Notes: generated by a model from the sequence alone, not told the origin. DNA of 11,579 nt from Spyradenecus sp045634445 (GCA_045634445.1 JAZRAG010000118.1:1-11579), one strand, 5' to 3'; counted from the stretch's first letter, positions 4,963 to 11,579 are shown. Program-made: numbers and translations.

Positions 4963-6729
4963 ATGAAGCTGGATTCACCCTTCTTAATTCCCCCGAAACG
5001 CTTCGAGGCGCTCGGGGGCTTTTTCTCGGTAGAGGGGAGTGCGCAGTTGCTCCTCTGTACCTGCGAGCCCGAACCGCAGTTGATGCGCTTCTTGGAAGAG
5101 GCGTTGCCGCTGGGGTGTATCCGTAAGACGGAGCAGGACTTCTCGTATTCGGCGACAGTATTCAATGTCCCTGCTTGTAGCGTTACGACGAGCGCGAGTG
5201 ATGCAGAGTGGGCAGCGGAAGAGGGGTTTGTCTTTACTATTCAACCGCACGCCTTCACGGTGAAGGCCGAGACCTTACTCGGACTCTGGCGCGGCTGCGC
5301 CTTTATGAAGCGCGAACTCTTGCGTGGGAAGCCCATCCCGTGTGGCGAGGGGGCAGATGCGCCCGATAAGCGCGTGCGTGGCTTGATGTTAGACGTTTCG
5401 CGCAATCGCACCTACAGCCTACCGACCCTCTTTGGCCTCGTAGACCAAATGGCACTCTTGGGCCTCAATCGTCTTGAGCTCTACTTCGAGAAGGCCTTTG
5501 CTTTCAGTGAACACTTTGAGCAATGGGGCGATGTCTCGCCATATGCTGGGGTGGATTGTCGCATCCTTAGCGCTTACTGCGCCGTACGTGGCATTGAGCT
5601 TGTGCCCAACCAAAACACCTTGGGGCACTTTGAACGTTGGCTCAAAAACAAAGACTACGCGCAGTGTCATGCAGAACTCCCCGAAGGCGGCGCACGCACG
5701 CCGTGGGGCACTGTTCAACAGAAGCCCACAGGTCTCTGGGCCGCGAATCCGGCCACGCGTGAATTTGTGAAGCAATTGTTGCATGAAGTCGCGGGCTCCT
5801 TCCAACATGCCCAGTCCATCAACCTCGGAGGGGATGAGGTCTTTGATCTTGCAGAGGGACGCTCCAAGGGATGTGATAAAGCCACCCTTTACCTTGACTA
5901 CATGCGTGAAATGGCTGCTGCGGTGGAACGTCTGCGCCCTGAATTGTGGGCAGATATGCTCATCCGCCACCCCGAGATGTTGCCCAAAGTGAAGCAATAT
6001 CTGCCGCAGGCGCGTTGGCTGGTGTGGGGTTATGAGGCTACAGATCCATTAGCTGAAAATGCGGCTAAATTGCGTGCCGCAGGCTTAGATGTGATTGTTT
6101 GCCCAGGCACCTCTTCGTGGCGTAGTTTCTGCGGTCGCACCACCAATATGTTGGCCAATATCCGAGCCGCAGCCGCAGTGCCTGATACCGATGGTGTCTT
6201 ATTGGCCGACTGGGGCGATGCAGGCCATTGGCAACCCCTCACCATTTCAATGCCGGCGATTGTGGCGGCTGCCGCTTACGCATGGCGTGCCGATGCAGAG
6301 ATTGACGTGGCGGCATTGACCGACCTTGTCCTCGGCGAAAAGGGCCTTGGTGACGCGCTCTTGCGGTTGGGCGATACCTATCGCACCGCAAAGGCTGAGG
6401 CGGGCAATGCGACGAAGCTCTTCCAGGCTTACAACCTGCCATTGGCGGATGCGCCAACCTTTGACACCGAAGCGCTCCAAGCCACCCTTGCCGAACTCAA
6501 TGCCCTCGCAGAGGAATCGGCCATCGCGGGGCTTTCGCTCGCGGCACGTGAGACGCGTTATGCGCTCGAGCTCCAACGCCTCGCTGTGTTGCGTGCTTTG
6601 AAGACGCCTGGCCTGCAATCCCATCGTGCGCGCGTCGCAGAGATGATGAAGCACCTTTGGTACGAACGTGGTCCGCGTGCGTTGTTGGACGCCTCGTTGC
6701 AAGACTTCCTTTCAGTGGAGATGCCCTAA
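4963..6729 (+). CDS. Family 20 glycoside hydrolase-like protein (beta-N-acetylhexosaminidase type)
   Basis: 588 aa from ATG 4963, 1 nt after the purC stop, consistent with translational coupling; an in-frame GTG at 4936 inside purC has no ribosome site either. Residues about 1-130 form the N-terminal domain typical ahead of GH20 barrels. The barrel begins at VRGLMLDVSRNRTYSLPTLF (about 138-157) and carries the hallmark Asp-Glu pair in NLGGDEVFD (D291-E292): in GH20 the Glu is the acid/base and the Asp orients the substrate acetamido group. ELWADML and WLVWGYE (about 327-357) line the expected active site. The C-terminal ~130 residues are helical. There is no signal peptide, so it acts inside the cell, perhaps on imported chitobiose-, mucin- or peptidoglycan-derived GlcNAc sugars. 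Substrate unproven. Lies between purC and tilS. Confidence 0.88.
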   Translation: MKLDSPFLIPPKRFEALGGFFSVEGSAQLLLCTCEPEPQLMRFLEEALPLGCIRKTEQDFSYSATVFNVPACSVTTSASDAEWAAEEGFVFTIQPHAFTVKAETLLGLWRGCAFMKRELLRGKPIPCGEGADAPDKRVRGLMLDVSRNRTYSLPTLFGLVDQMALLGLNRLELYFEKAFAFSEHFEQWGDVSPYAGVDCRILSAYCAVRGIELVPNQNTLGHFERWLKNKDYAQCHAELPEGGARTPWGTVQQKPTGLWAANPATREFVKQLLHEVAGSFQHAQSINLGGDEVFDLAEGRSKGCDKATLYLDYMREMAAAVERLRPELWADMLIRHPEMLPKVKQYLPQARWLVWGYEATDPLAENAAKLRAAGLDVIVCPGTSSWRSFCGRTTNMLANIRAAAAVPDTDGVLLADWGDAGHWQPLTISMPAIVAAAAYAWRADAEIDVAALTDLVLGEKGLGDALLRLGDTYRTAKAEAGNATKLFQAYNLPLADAPTFDTEALQATLAELNALAEESAIAGLSLAARETRYALELQRLAVLRALKTPGLQSHRARVAEMMKHLWYERGPRALLDASLQDFLSVEMP

Positions 6730-7959
6730 GTGAGATTGCCTGAAGTCCGCCCAGAAGAACGTTGGGGCCTCTGTTTAAGCGGAGGCGCTGACTCGACTGC
6801 GCTCCTCTTCAAATGTCTTGAAGCGGGCTTTCCTGTGGTGGCACTTCACTTCAATCATGCCTTTGAAGACGAAGAAGGCGATGCCGATGAAGTCTTTGTG
6901 AAGGCGCTCTGTGCACGCTTAGGCGTAACGCTCGAAGTGGGGCGTTGCCTTGAGCCGTGGACGACGCGTGAGACGAAGGAGGTCTTTGCGCGCCGTCATC
7001 GAATGGGTTTCTTTGCAGACTGCGTAACGCGATACGCGTTGACCGGGCTACTATTGGCCCATCACGCGGGCGATCGTGCAGAGCATGTCGTCCTGCGTTT
7101 GGCGCGTGGGTGTGGCGCCGAGGGCTTGACGCGTTTTGGCTTTGAAAACCACGCTCCGTGGGATGCGCGTGTGCGCTTGGTGCGTCCGCTACTGGATGAG
7201 ACGCACGAAGACCAAGTGGCCTATCTCAAAGCGCGTGGCGAAACGTGGCAAGAGGATGTCTCAAATAGCGATGTAACAATCCCGCGAAATGCGATTCGCG
7301 CCACGCTTCCAAACGTATTGCCGCACTTTGTGGCGGGGGTGAATGCGGCTGCGGATGTCTTAGCCGAGGAGAATGCCTTTATTACCGAATGCGCTGAAGC
7401 CAACGTGGTCCATCGTTCGGCCTGGCGTTTAGAGGTGAAGCCTGAGGTTCATCCTGTGCTCTTGCGCCGTGTGCTGCGCGGATGGCTCTCTGAGTTAACG
7501 CGTCGTCAAACGGAAGCCCTCCTTACAATGGCGCCAAAGGAGACTGTAAATGTCTCGGGTGATCGCGTGATTGAACGCCTTTCTGCAACGCAGTGGCAGG
7601 TGCGTCGTCGGCGCCTCCTTGCCACGCCAGAGCCCTTGGTCATTACGTGTCCAGGTACGTACCGTTTTGGCCCGTGGCAAATCACAGTAGGGGACGCCGC
7701 GGCGAAGGTACGCTTGCCATTGCCCCTAACGGTGCGTACGCGTCGTGCAGGGGATCGTTTTAGACCGCGTGGGATGCAAGGCTCGCGTAAACTCCAAGAT
7801 GTCTTAACTGATTTGAAAATCCCCGCTCCTGCGCGTGATGCCTATCCGCTCTTCTGTGATGCGACAGGGACAATCCTTGCCGTGCCGGGGATGCGTCCTG
7901 CGGCATTGCCAGAGGGATGTCCATGTGTGGGTATTGAGGTTCAGCGATTAGATGACTGA
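6730..7959 (+). CDS. tilS: tRNA(Ile)-lysidine synthase
   Basis: 409 aa, close to the E. coli length (about 430). The enzyme attaches lysine to C34 of the CAU-anticodon tRNA-Ile, so that it reads AUA and is charged with Ile; it is essential in most bacteria. PP-loop SGGADST (17-23), HFNHAF (40-45), AHHAGDRAEHVVLRLARGCG (110-129, normally AHHxxDxxET) and EDVSNSDxxxxRNAIR (175-190) are all present. The C-terminal tRNA-binding domain shows RTRRAGDRFRPRGMQGSRKLQDVLTD. The motif with HHAGDRAEH differs from the common HHxDDQAET, losing one acidic residue, but the PP-loop is intact. The GTG start directly abuts the stop of the GH20 gene (TAAGTG); GGAG at 6717-6720 lies 9 nt upstream. Its 3' end overlaps the opposing radical SAM gene by 19 bp. 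Confidence 0.95.
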   Translation: MRLPEVRPEERWGLCLSGGADSTALLFKCLEAGFPVVALHFNHAFEDEEGDADEVFVKALCARLGVTLEVGRCLEPWTTRETKEVFARRHRMGFFADCVTRYALTGLLLAHHAGDRAEHVVLRLARGCGAEGLTRFGFENHAPWDARVRLVRPLLDETHEDQVAYLKARGETWQEDVSNSDVTIPRNAIRATLPNVLPHFVAGVNAAADVLAEENAFITECAEANVVHRSAWRLEVKPEVHPVLLRRVLRGWLSELTRRQTEALLTMAPKETVNVSGDRVIERLSATQWQVRRRRLLATPEPLVITCPGTYRFGPWQITVGDAAAKVRLPLPLTVRTRRAGDRFRPRGMQGSRKLQDVLTDLKIPAPARDAYPLFCDATGTILAVPGMRPAALPEGCPCVGIEVQRLDD

Positions 7960-9365
7960 ACAAAGTCGCGCAAGTGCCCCATGAGCGCGGCAAGGCCGCG
8001 TAAGAGGTAGGCGGGGTGTTTGATTGCGCGAATCCCTTGGCGAAGCATGGCCATGGGGTGTAGGAAGCCGCGGTAGGTTTGCGCTACACACGCGCGAATT
8101 TCAGCCTCTGTCATCGGCGATTTCATCACTGGCGAACGCATATCATAGCGCGCCCAATCGCGTGTGAGGAGTTGGTCTGCAGCATCAAGTGCTTTAAAGA
8201 GTGGCGTACCAGGATAGGGGACGAGCCAAGTCGCCTGTAAGGTGGCGGCGTAGCCCTTTCGCAGACTTTCGCGACCGAGCGCCACCGTGCGTGCGGCATC
8301 TGCAGCACTTTCCCACGGATAACCAAACATCAACGTAATATGCACGTCCAAACCCGCGGCAGAGGCGGCTTTCATGCCTTCATGGATTTGCTGAAGGGTG
8401 AGCCGTTTATTGAGTTTATCCAACGTTGCTTGGTTCGCAGATTCTACCCCGAAGAGGACCAATCGAAAGCCTGCGCGGCGCATGAGGCGGTACTCATCAG
8501 CCGTTAAGGCGCCAAAGCGCATATTGCAGTCTAATCGCACCTTACGATGGTATCCACGCGCAATCATACCCTCACAAAAGGCCTTGAGCCAGGCGCCTGT
8601 CGGAAGACTGCCGGCGTCATCCATAATCTCCTTCGCGCCCAACGCAATCAACGCGCCAATCTCATCAAGCACGTGTTCCACTGGGCGAATGCGATAGGTC
8701 GGGTAGAGCGTCGTCCACGAACAGAAGGTACACTTGCCGTGCCAACAATCGCGCGCACTCATGATGTAGGCGCCAGGCGTTTTGGCGAAATTACCATTCC
8801 GATAGGCGTAGTCTTTCCAACGTGTCAGTACGCGGTCGATGGGCGGAAGCGTGCTTAAATCAACGGGAATCTCGCGTCCTTCCAACCACGATAAGAGGGC
8901 GAAATCATAGTCACCCCCCTTGAGTACTGCATCTACCGCAGGGCAGGCGAGCACCTCTTCGGGACGCGCCGTCACATGGTCGCCAGCGAAGACAATCTGA
9001 CACGTAGGCAAGCGCCGTTTGCATTCAATCGCCCAGGCAAGGTGAAACTGCACAACTGGTGTCTTGGTTTCGAGAAAGAGGACCTCGGGTTGCCACGCTT
9101 CCAAGGCCTCCCAAAAGGCTGCAGGGGTGAAGTTGCGCGCGATTCCATCCAACCACAAGACCTCGTAGCCTCGTGATTTAAGCAACGTTGCAGCACTTGC
9201 AGGCACGACAGGGTAAATCGCTGTCGGGTGACTAAACCACTGGAATTGGCGGTTCTGTGAAAGGAGGGGGGTGCCCTTCTCAGAAGGGATGGGCGGATAA
9301 CAGAAAGCAACGCGCCGAAGGGAGGCGTTGGGGGCGGTGGATGTGGCACAAGCAGAAGAGGTCAT
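7941..9365 (-). CDS. B12-binding-domain radical SAM protein
   Basis: 474 aa. Residues about 16-165 form a Rossmann-like cobalamin-binding domain (VAFCYPPIP, VPASAATLLKSRGYEVLWLDG, VLFLETKTP, IVFAGDHVTARPEEVL). The radical SAM barrel follows with the cluster motif C207-WHGK-C212-TF-C215, then VRLDCNMRFG, RLVLFGVESANQATLDKLNK, and ITLMFGYPWES. Such enzymes use a [4Fe-4S] cluster, S-adenosylmethionine and often cobalamin for methylations or rearrangements. The spacing C-x4-C-x2-C differs from the classical C-x3-C-x2-C. A tail of about 100 residues follows. ATG at 9365 has AAGGAG about 9 nt upstream, overlapping the thiD stop; the 12-bp gap indicates an operon with thiD. Reaction and substrate unknown; a link to thiamine or cofactor metabolism is only suggested by position. 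Confidence 0.9.
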   Translation of the reverse strand: MTSSACATSTAPNASLRRVAFCYPPIPSEKGTPLLSQNRQFQWFSHPTAIYPVVPASAATLLKSRGYEVLWLDGIARNFTPAAFWEALEAWQPEVLFLETKTPVVQFHLAWAIECKRRLPTCQIVFAGDHVTARPEEVLACPAVDAVLKGGDYDFALLSWLEGREIPVDLSTLPPIDRVLTRWKDYAYRNGNFAKTPGAYIMSARDCWHGKCTFCSWTTLYPTYRIRPVEHVLDEIGALIALGAKEIMDDAGSLPTGAWLKAFCEGMIARGYHRKVRLDCNMRFGALTADEYRLMRRAGFRLVLFGVESANQATLDKLNKRLTLQQIHEGMKAASAAGLDVHITLMFGYPWESAADAARTVALGRESLRKGYAATLQATWLVPYPGTPLFKALDAADQLLTRDWARYDMRSPVMKSPMTEAEIRACVAQTYRGFLHPMAMLRQGIRAIKHPAYLLRGLAALMGHLRDFVQSSNR

Positions 9366-9377
9366 TATGCCCGCTCC

Positions 9378-10223
9378 TTAATGCGTGAATGGCCGCACCT
9401 GAATGCCTTCGCGCGGTAAGGGCGTGGCCTCCACCCCATAGACGGCTACTTCGCCAGCGGAAACCCCAGCATTGAGCAAGGTATAGAGCCATGCTTTCGC
9501 GCGGCAGATGGCCTCTAAGAGCGTTTCTCCGCGTGCGAGATTGGCCGTGATGGCGGCCGAGAGGGAGCACCCTGTACCGTGGGTGGTTAACGGCGCTGCT
9601 ACGATGGGCGAGCAGATTTCATACCCATGACCTTCGGCGTCAATAAAGCAATCCGTCGCGTGTGCTGTCGTGTGATGCCCGCCCTTGAGGAGAATGGGCA
9701 CTTGAAGGTGATCGAAAAGCGCGCGAGCGTGGGCAGCGAGGTCTGCAATGGGCGCATCAATAGGACGCCCTAAAAGCGCGTTTGATTCTGGTAAATTGGG
9801 CGTAACCAAGGCCGCACGTGGAAGCAAGACCGTCGAGAGCACATCTACAGCATCCTCAGCGAGCAAAGCCTTCCCACTCGTGGACACCATTACAGGGTCT
9901 ACAATCAGGGGGATGCCTTGAAAGAGAGAAAGCCTCTCCGCGACGACGCGGATGTGGTCGGCATCTACGAGCATGCCCGTCTTGATGGCCTTTACCGAAA
10001 AGGCCGCAGCAATGGCGTTGATTTGGTCGCGGAGCACCTCCAAAGACGCGGCCTGAACATTCCGAACGCCCAAAGGGTTCTGGGCGGTGAGCGCAGTAAT
10101 CGCCGAGCATCCATGGACGTTGAATGCGCGGAAAGCGCGCAAGTCCGCTTGGATGCCTGCGCCGCCACCGCTATCACTGCCAGCGATGGTCATTGCGACG
10201 GGAAAAGGAGAGTCTGCGTTCAT
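9378..10223 (-). CDS. thiD: Hydroxymethylpyrimidine/phosphomethylpyrimidine kinase
   Basis: 281 aa, slightly longer than usual (about 265). ThiD phosphorylates HMP and then HMP-P to HMP-PP for thiamine synthesis or salvage; it belongs to the ribokinase superfamily. Motifs: MTIAGSDSGGGAGIQADL (11-28), ALTAQN (44-49), KTGML (81-85), IVDPVMVSTSG (107-117), TPNLPE (141-146), LLKGGH (178-183) and the anion hole with catalytic Cys, THGTGCSLSAAI (214-225). There is no fused ThiE or transporter domain. Start taken at 10223: a strong TATAAT ends 8 nt upstream, implying a leaderless or nearly leaderless mRNA. An internal ATG at 10193, just before TIAGSD, is an alternative but also lacks a ribosome site. 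No TPP riboswitch is seen. First gene of an operon with the radical SAM gene. Confidence 0.95.
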   Translation of the reverse strand: MNADSPFPVAMTIAGSDSGGGAGIQADLRAFRAFNVHGCSAITALTAQNPLGVRNVQAASLEVLRDQINAIAAAFSVKAIKTGMLVDADHIRVVAERLSLFQGIPLIVDPVMVSTSGKALLAEDAVDVLSTVLLPRAALVTPNLPESNALLGRPIDAPIADLAAHARALFDHLQVPILLKGGHHTTAHATDCFIDAEGHGYEICSPIVAAPLTTHGTGCSLSAAITANLARGETLLEAICRAKAWLYTLLNAGVSAGEVAVYGVEATPLPREGIQVRPFTH

Positions 10224-10231
10224 TGAGAGAC

Positions 10232-10237
10232 ATTATA
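10232..10237 (-). promoter_or_regulatory. -10 box of leaderless thiD promoter
   Basis: TATAAT on the minus strand, with the thiD ATG starting 9 nt downstream of its last base, so transcription should begin at or within 1-2 nt of the start codon. No good -35 is visible 16-18 bp upstream (GTGCAG is closest), and no Shine-Dalgarno could fit on such a transcript. Confidence 0.55.
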
Positions 10238-10295
10238 ACCCAAAAGCGCGCAGACTGCACCTCCTTTTTCAACGAATAAGGGTGATTTCAAGCGC

Positions 10296-10325
10296 TTGCC
10301 TTTTATAGATGAAATGTGATACAAT
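10296..10325 (+). promoter_or_regulatory. Promoter of yebC
   Basis: TTGCCT (10296-10301), 18-bp spacer, and an extended -10 TGATACAAT with TACAAT at 10320-10325. The predicted start near 10332 gives a leader of about 85 nt, room for the upstream ORF and stem structure described below. Confidence 0.7.
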
Positions 10326-10340
10326 ACGCAAATCATTTTG

Positions 10341-10384
10341 ACCGCTAGAGGAAAGAAGCATGGGAGACCCCCATCAACAGCGGT
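10341..10384 (+). promoter_or_regulatory. Two-stem structure in yebC leader
   Basis: ACCGCT (10341-10346) pairs perfectly with AGCGGT (10379-10384), enclosing a second stem ATGGG (10360-10364) with CCCAT (10370-10374). The inner stem hides the start codon of the 8-codon upstream ORF, and the enclosed single strand carries that ORF's ribosome site. Not recognised as a known riboswitch. Confidence 0.45.
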
Positions 10385-10386
10385 GA
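10360..10386 (+). CDS. Candidate upstream ORF / leader peptide of yebC (8 aa)
   Basis: Eight codons then TGA, encoding MGDPHQQR. A good ribosome site, AGAGGA (10346-10351), lies 8 nt upstream, comparable in strength to that of yebC itself. It ends 30 nt before the yebC ATG and is in the same frame, separated by the stop. It could couple or attenuate yebC translation. It could also be coincidence; only the SD spacing and position support it. Confidence 0.4.
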   Translation: MGDPHQQR

Positions 10387-10416
10387 CAAACGAGCTTCAA
10401 GAAAGGAAGAGAGAAG

Positions 10417-11169
10417 ATGAGCGGACATAGTAAATGGGCAACCATCAAGCACGCTAAGGGCGCAGCAGACGCTAAGCGTGGCAAGATGTTCAGCCGTTTG
10501 GCAAAGGAAATCATGATCGTTGCTAAGAGCGGCGGTGACCCGAACACCAACCCCTCTTTGCGTAACTTGATCGCCAAGGCAAAGTCCATCAACATGCCGA
10601 AGGATAACATCGACCGCGCTATCAAGAAGGGTACCGGCGAACTCCAGGCAGAAGCACTCGAAGAAATCACATACGAAGGTTACGCAGGTACCGTCGGTCT
10701 CGTCGTTCAGGTGTTGACCGATAACAAGAACCGCGCAGCTGCTGAAATCCGTAACATCTTCAAGAAGAACGGCTCTGAACTCGGTCAGTCCGGTTCTGTG
10801 ACCCGTAACTTCGAACGTAAGGGTCAGATCCTTCTTCCTAAGGGCGACCTCAACGAAGATGACGTGATGATGATGGCTCTCGACGCAGGCGCTGATGACG
10901 TGAACGCTGACGATGAAGGTTTCGAAATCCTCACCGCCCCCAGCGCATTCACCGCAGTGTGCGACGCCCTCAACCAGGCTGGCATCGAAACCGCTGACGC
11001 AGAAGTCAAGCTCATGCCGATGGCTACCACCCCTGTGACCGACGTTGCTCAGGCTAAGGCAATCAACAAGTTCATTGCCGCCCTCGAAGACAACGAAGAC
11101 GTCCAGAACGTGTACACCACCGCAGACTTCTCTGACGAAGTGGAAGCTGCTCTCGCTGCTGAAGAATAA
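10417..11169 (+). CDS. yebC: YebC/PmpR/TACO1-family protein
   Basis: 250 aa, the usual family length. N-terminal signature MSGHSKWATIKHAKGAADAKRGKMFSRLAKEI (1-32), NPSLRNLIAKAKSINMPKDNIDRAIKKG (45-72), the family block EITYEGYAGTVGLVVQVLTDNKNR (about 82-105) and GSVTRNFERKGQI. Most members have YGPGG or YAPGG where this has YAGTVG, so the conserved Pro is missing. The family was first described as transcription regulators, and more recently as ribosome-associated factors that relieve stalling during translation; which applies here cannot be told. The C-terminus is acidic (EVEAALAAEE). AAAGGA (10402-10407) lies 9 nt upstream of ATG. Codon choice is strongly biased (AAG, AAC, CGT, GGT), suggesting high expression. 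Single-gene unit divergent from thiD. Confidence 0.95.
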   Translation: MSGHSKWATIKHAKGAADAKRGKMFSRLAKEIMIVAKSGGDPNTNPSLRNLIAKAKSINMPKDNIDRAIKKGTGELQAEALEEITYEGYAGTVGLVVQVLTDNKNRAAAEIRNIFKKNGSELGQSGSVTRNFERKGQILLPKGDLNEDDVMMMALDAGADDVNADDEGFEILTAPSAFTAVCDALNQAGIETADAEVKLMPMATTPVTDVAQAKAINKFIAALEDNEDVQNVYTTADFSDEVEAALAAEE

Positions 11170-11196
11170 GCCTTCGCGTGTGAGAACGCAACATCT

Positions 11197-11229
11197 GAAA
11201 GCGCCGCCGAATGGTGGCTCTTTCTGTTT
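11197..11229 (+). terminator. Intrinsic terminator of yebC
   Basis: GAAAGCGCCGCC (11197-11208) pairs with GGTGGCTCTTTC (11213-11224): 11 of 12 positions pair (one G-T wobble, one mismatch) around a GAAT loop, followed by TGTTT. It begins 28 bp after the yebC stop. Confidence 0.75.
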
Positions 11230-11297
11230 CCCCACGCCCCACGATGACAGCTCGCCCTTGAGAGCCTTCGCTATTCTCCACGAGTCGCACGAATCTT

Positions 11298-11342
11298 GTA
11301 GCCTGCTCGAAATGGGCACATCTCCATTTCTCGACAGGCTAC
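11298..11342. repeat. Imperfect long inverted repeat
   Basis: GTAGCCTG (11298-11305) and CAGGCTAC (11335-11342) pair perfectly; the stem continues through TCGA and AAATGG/CCATTT with small bulges to an 8-nt loop (11316-11323). No T-run follows on either strand. It may be a transcript end or a structured RNA element. Confidence 0.6.
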
Positions 11343-11381
11343 GCCAGAGTGGGACTGTGTTACCGACTCGTCAGGGATAAA

Positions 11382-11412
11382 AGGGACAAAGAGACCACAG
11401 AGACAAAGGGAC
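11382..11412. repeat. Purine-rich direct repeat
   Basis: AGGGACAAAGAGAC (11382-11395) and AGAGACAAAGGGAC (11399-11412) match at 12 of 14 positions, 3 bp apart. They directly precede the hairpin chain at the window end. Confidence 0.5.
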
Positions 11413-11420
11413 GGCACCTA

Positions 11421-11482
11421 ACCGTGAGCACGGTGAGCGCCCGCTGTCGGAGCACGGAAATGTGCCCGTGCGACGCAGCGGG
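11421..11482. ncRNA. Possible structured RNA: tandem hairpins
   Basis: ACCGTG-AG-CACGGT (11421-11434), then CCCGCTG (11440-11446) with CAGCGGG (11476-11482) enclosing GCACGG (11452-11457) with CCGTGC (11466-11471) over a small symmetric internal loop. All stems are perfect and GC-rich. No family recognised and no promoter seen, so a non-coding RNA, a repeat element or simply extragenic palindromes are all possible. Confidence 0.3.
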
Positions 11483-11521
11483 TAAGACCTGTGCGACTCG
11501 TGGAAATCCCTCGTCGTCCTA

Positions 11522-11551
11522 CGGGCGCAGCCCGCCCAGCCCCGAAGGGGC
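11522..11551. repeat. Two G-N-A-capped short hairpins
   Basis: CGGGC-GCA-GCCCG (11522-11534) and GCCCC-GAA-GGGGC (11539-11551). They have the same design as TGCGCC-GAA-GGCGCA at 3855-3869, so a small hairpin class recurs in this genome's intergenic DNA. Confidence 0.5.
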
Positions 11552-11579
11552 GGCAGACACGCCTTCGCAGTGTTTGCGG

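Larger units (their letters stand above)
11230..11579. other. Gene-free, hairpin-rich right end
   Basis: About 350 bp with no credible gene in any frame. From left to right: an imperfect long hairpin (11298-11342), purine-rich direct repeats (11382-11412), a 14-bp dyad (11421-11434), a two-step hairpin (11440-11482), and two short G-N-A-capped hairpins (11522-11534, 11539-11551). No match to RNase P RNA, tmRNA, SRP RNA or tRNA was recognised by eye. Confidence 0.6.

Noticed and set aside
4002..5165. 387-codon open frame on the minus strand opposite purC
   Set aside because: It mirrors purC, whose codon bias leaves the antisense frame open. The translation is Cys/His/Arg-rich without a domain, and there is no ribosome site or promoter.
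10224..10416. TPP riboswitch upstream of thiD, or another known riboswitch upstream of yebC
   Set aside because: The thiD transcript appears leaderless, and no conserved THI-box or other riboswitch core is visible on either strand in this gap.
10345..11319. 324-codon open frame on the minus strand opposite yebC
   Set aside because: Shadow of the strongly codon-biased yebC; it also runs across the yebC terminator and promoter leader, and the protein has no recognisable fold.
1..11579. CRISPR arrays, tRNA/rRNA genes, insertion sequences
   Set aside because: No regularly spaced direct repeats with unique spacers, no cloverleaf or rRNA sequence recognised, and no transposase-like protein or terminal inverted repeats with target duplications.

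Overview
The window reads as bacterial chromosome with two halves of different character. Strong start sites carry an AAAGGA- or AAGGAG-type ribosome binding site, and several promoters match the sigma-70 consensus. An HU/IHF-like protein with a DUF4469-like tail, a B12-type radical SAM protein, and a purC-GH20-tilS gene order would suit a member of the Planctomycetes-Verrucomicrobia-Chlamydiae group (Kiritimatiellota/Lentisphaerota-like, perhaps gut-associated). That placement is an inference from gene content only and is not secure.

Left half (1-3837), accessory in character, all real genes on the minus strand. In transcription order these are a 352-aa two-domain protein of unknown function, a 249-aa Cys-rich helix-turn-helix protein, a 132-aa helix-turn-helix protein and an HU/IHF-like DNA-binding protein. 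Two near-consensus promoters (upstream of the 352-aa and 132-aa genes) drive separate units. The gaps between genes hold unusual structure: two perfect, interleaved inverted repeats at the 352-aa promoter/leader; four AAAAATACGAC-like sites in alternating orientation around a very AT-rich patch (1925-2261); a 14-bp palindrome and a hairpin that each overlap a stop codon; and an 11-bp word (TGGGCGTAAAA) seen three times in three reading frames. This looks like a regulatory or maintenance module, possibly part of an integrated element. Its function cannot be read from sequence alone.

Boundary (3428-4046): no confident gene, only a possible remnant of a secreted protein's C-terminus, then a run of three compact hairpins, then the purC promoter.

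Right half (4047-11169), housekeeping. A tightly packed plus-strand operon purC - GH20 glycosidase - tilS (gaps of 1 and 0 bp) meets, tail to tail with a 19-bp overlap, a minus-strand thiD - B12-binding radical SAM operon. thiD appears to be expressed from a leaderless start. Divergent from thiD is yebC, whose leader carries an 8-codon upstream ORF with its own Shine-Dalgarno, and which ends at a clear intrinsic terminator. The last ~350 bp (11230-11579) have no gene but hold a chain of strong hairpins and purine-rich direct repeats.
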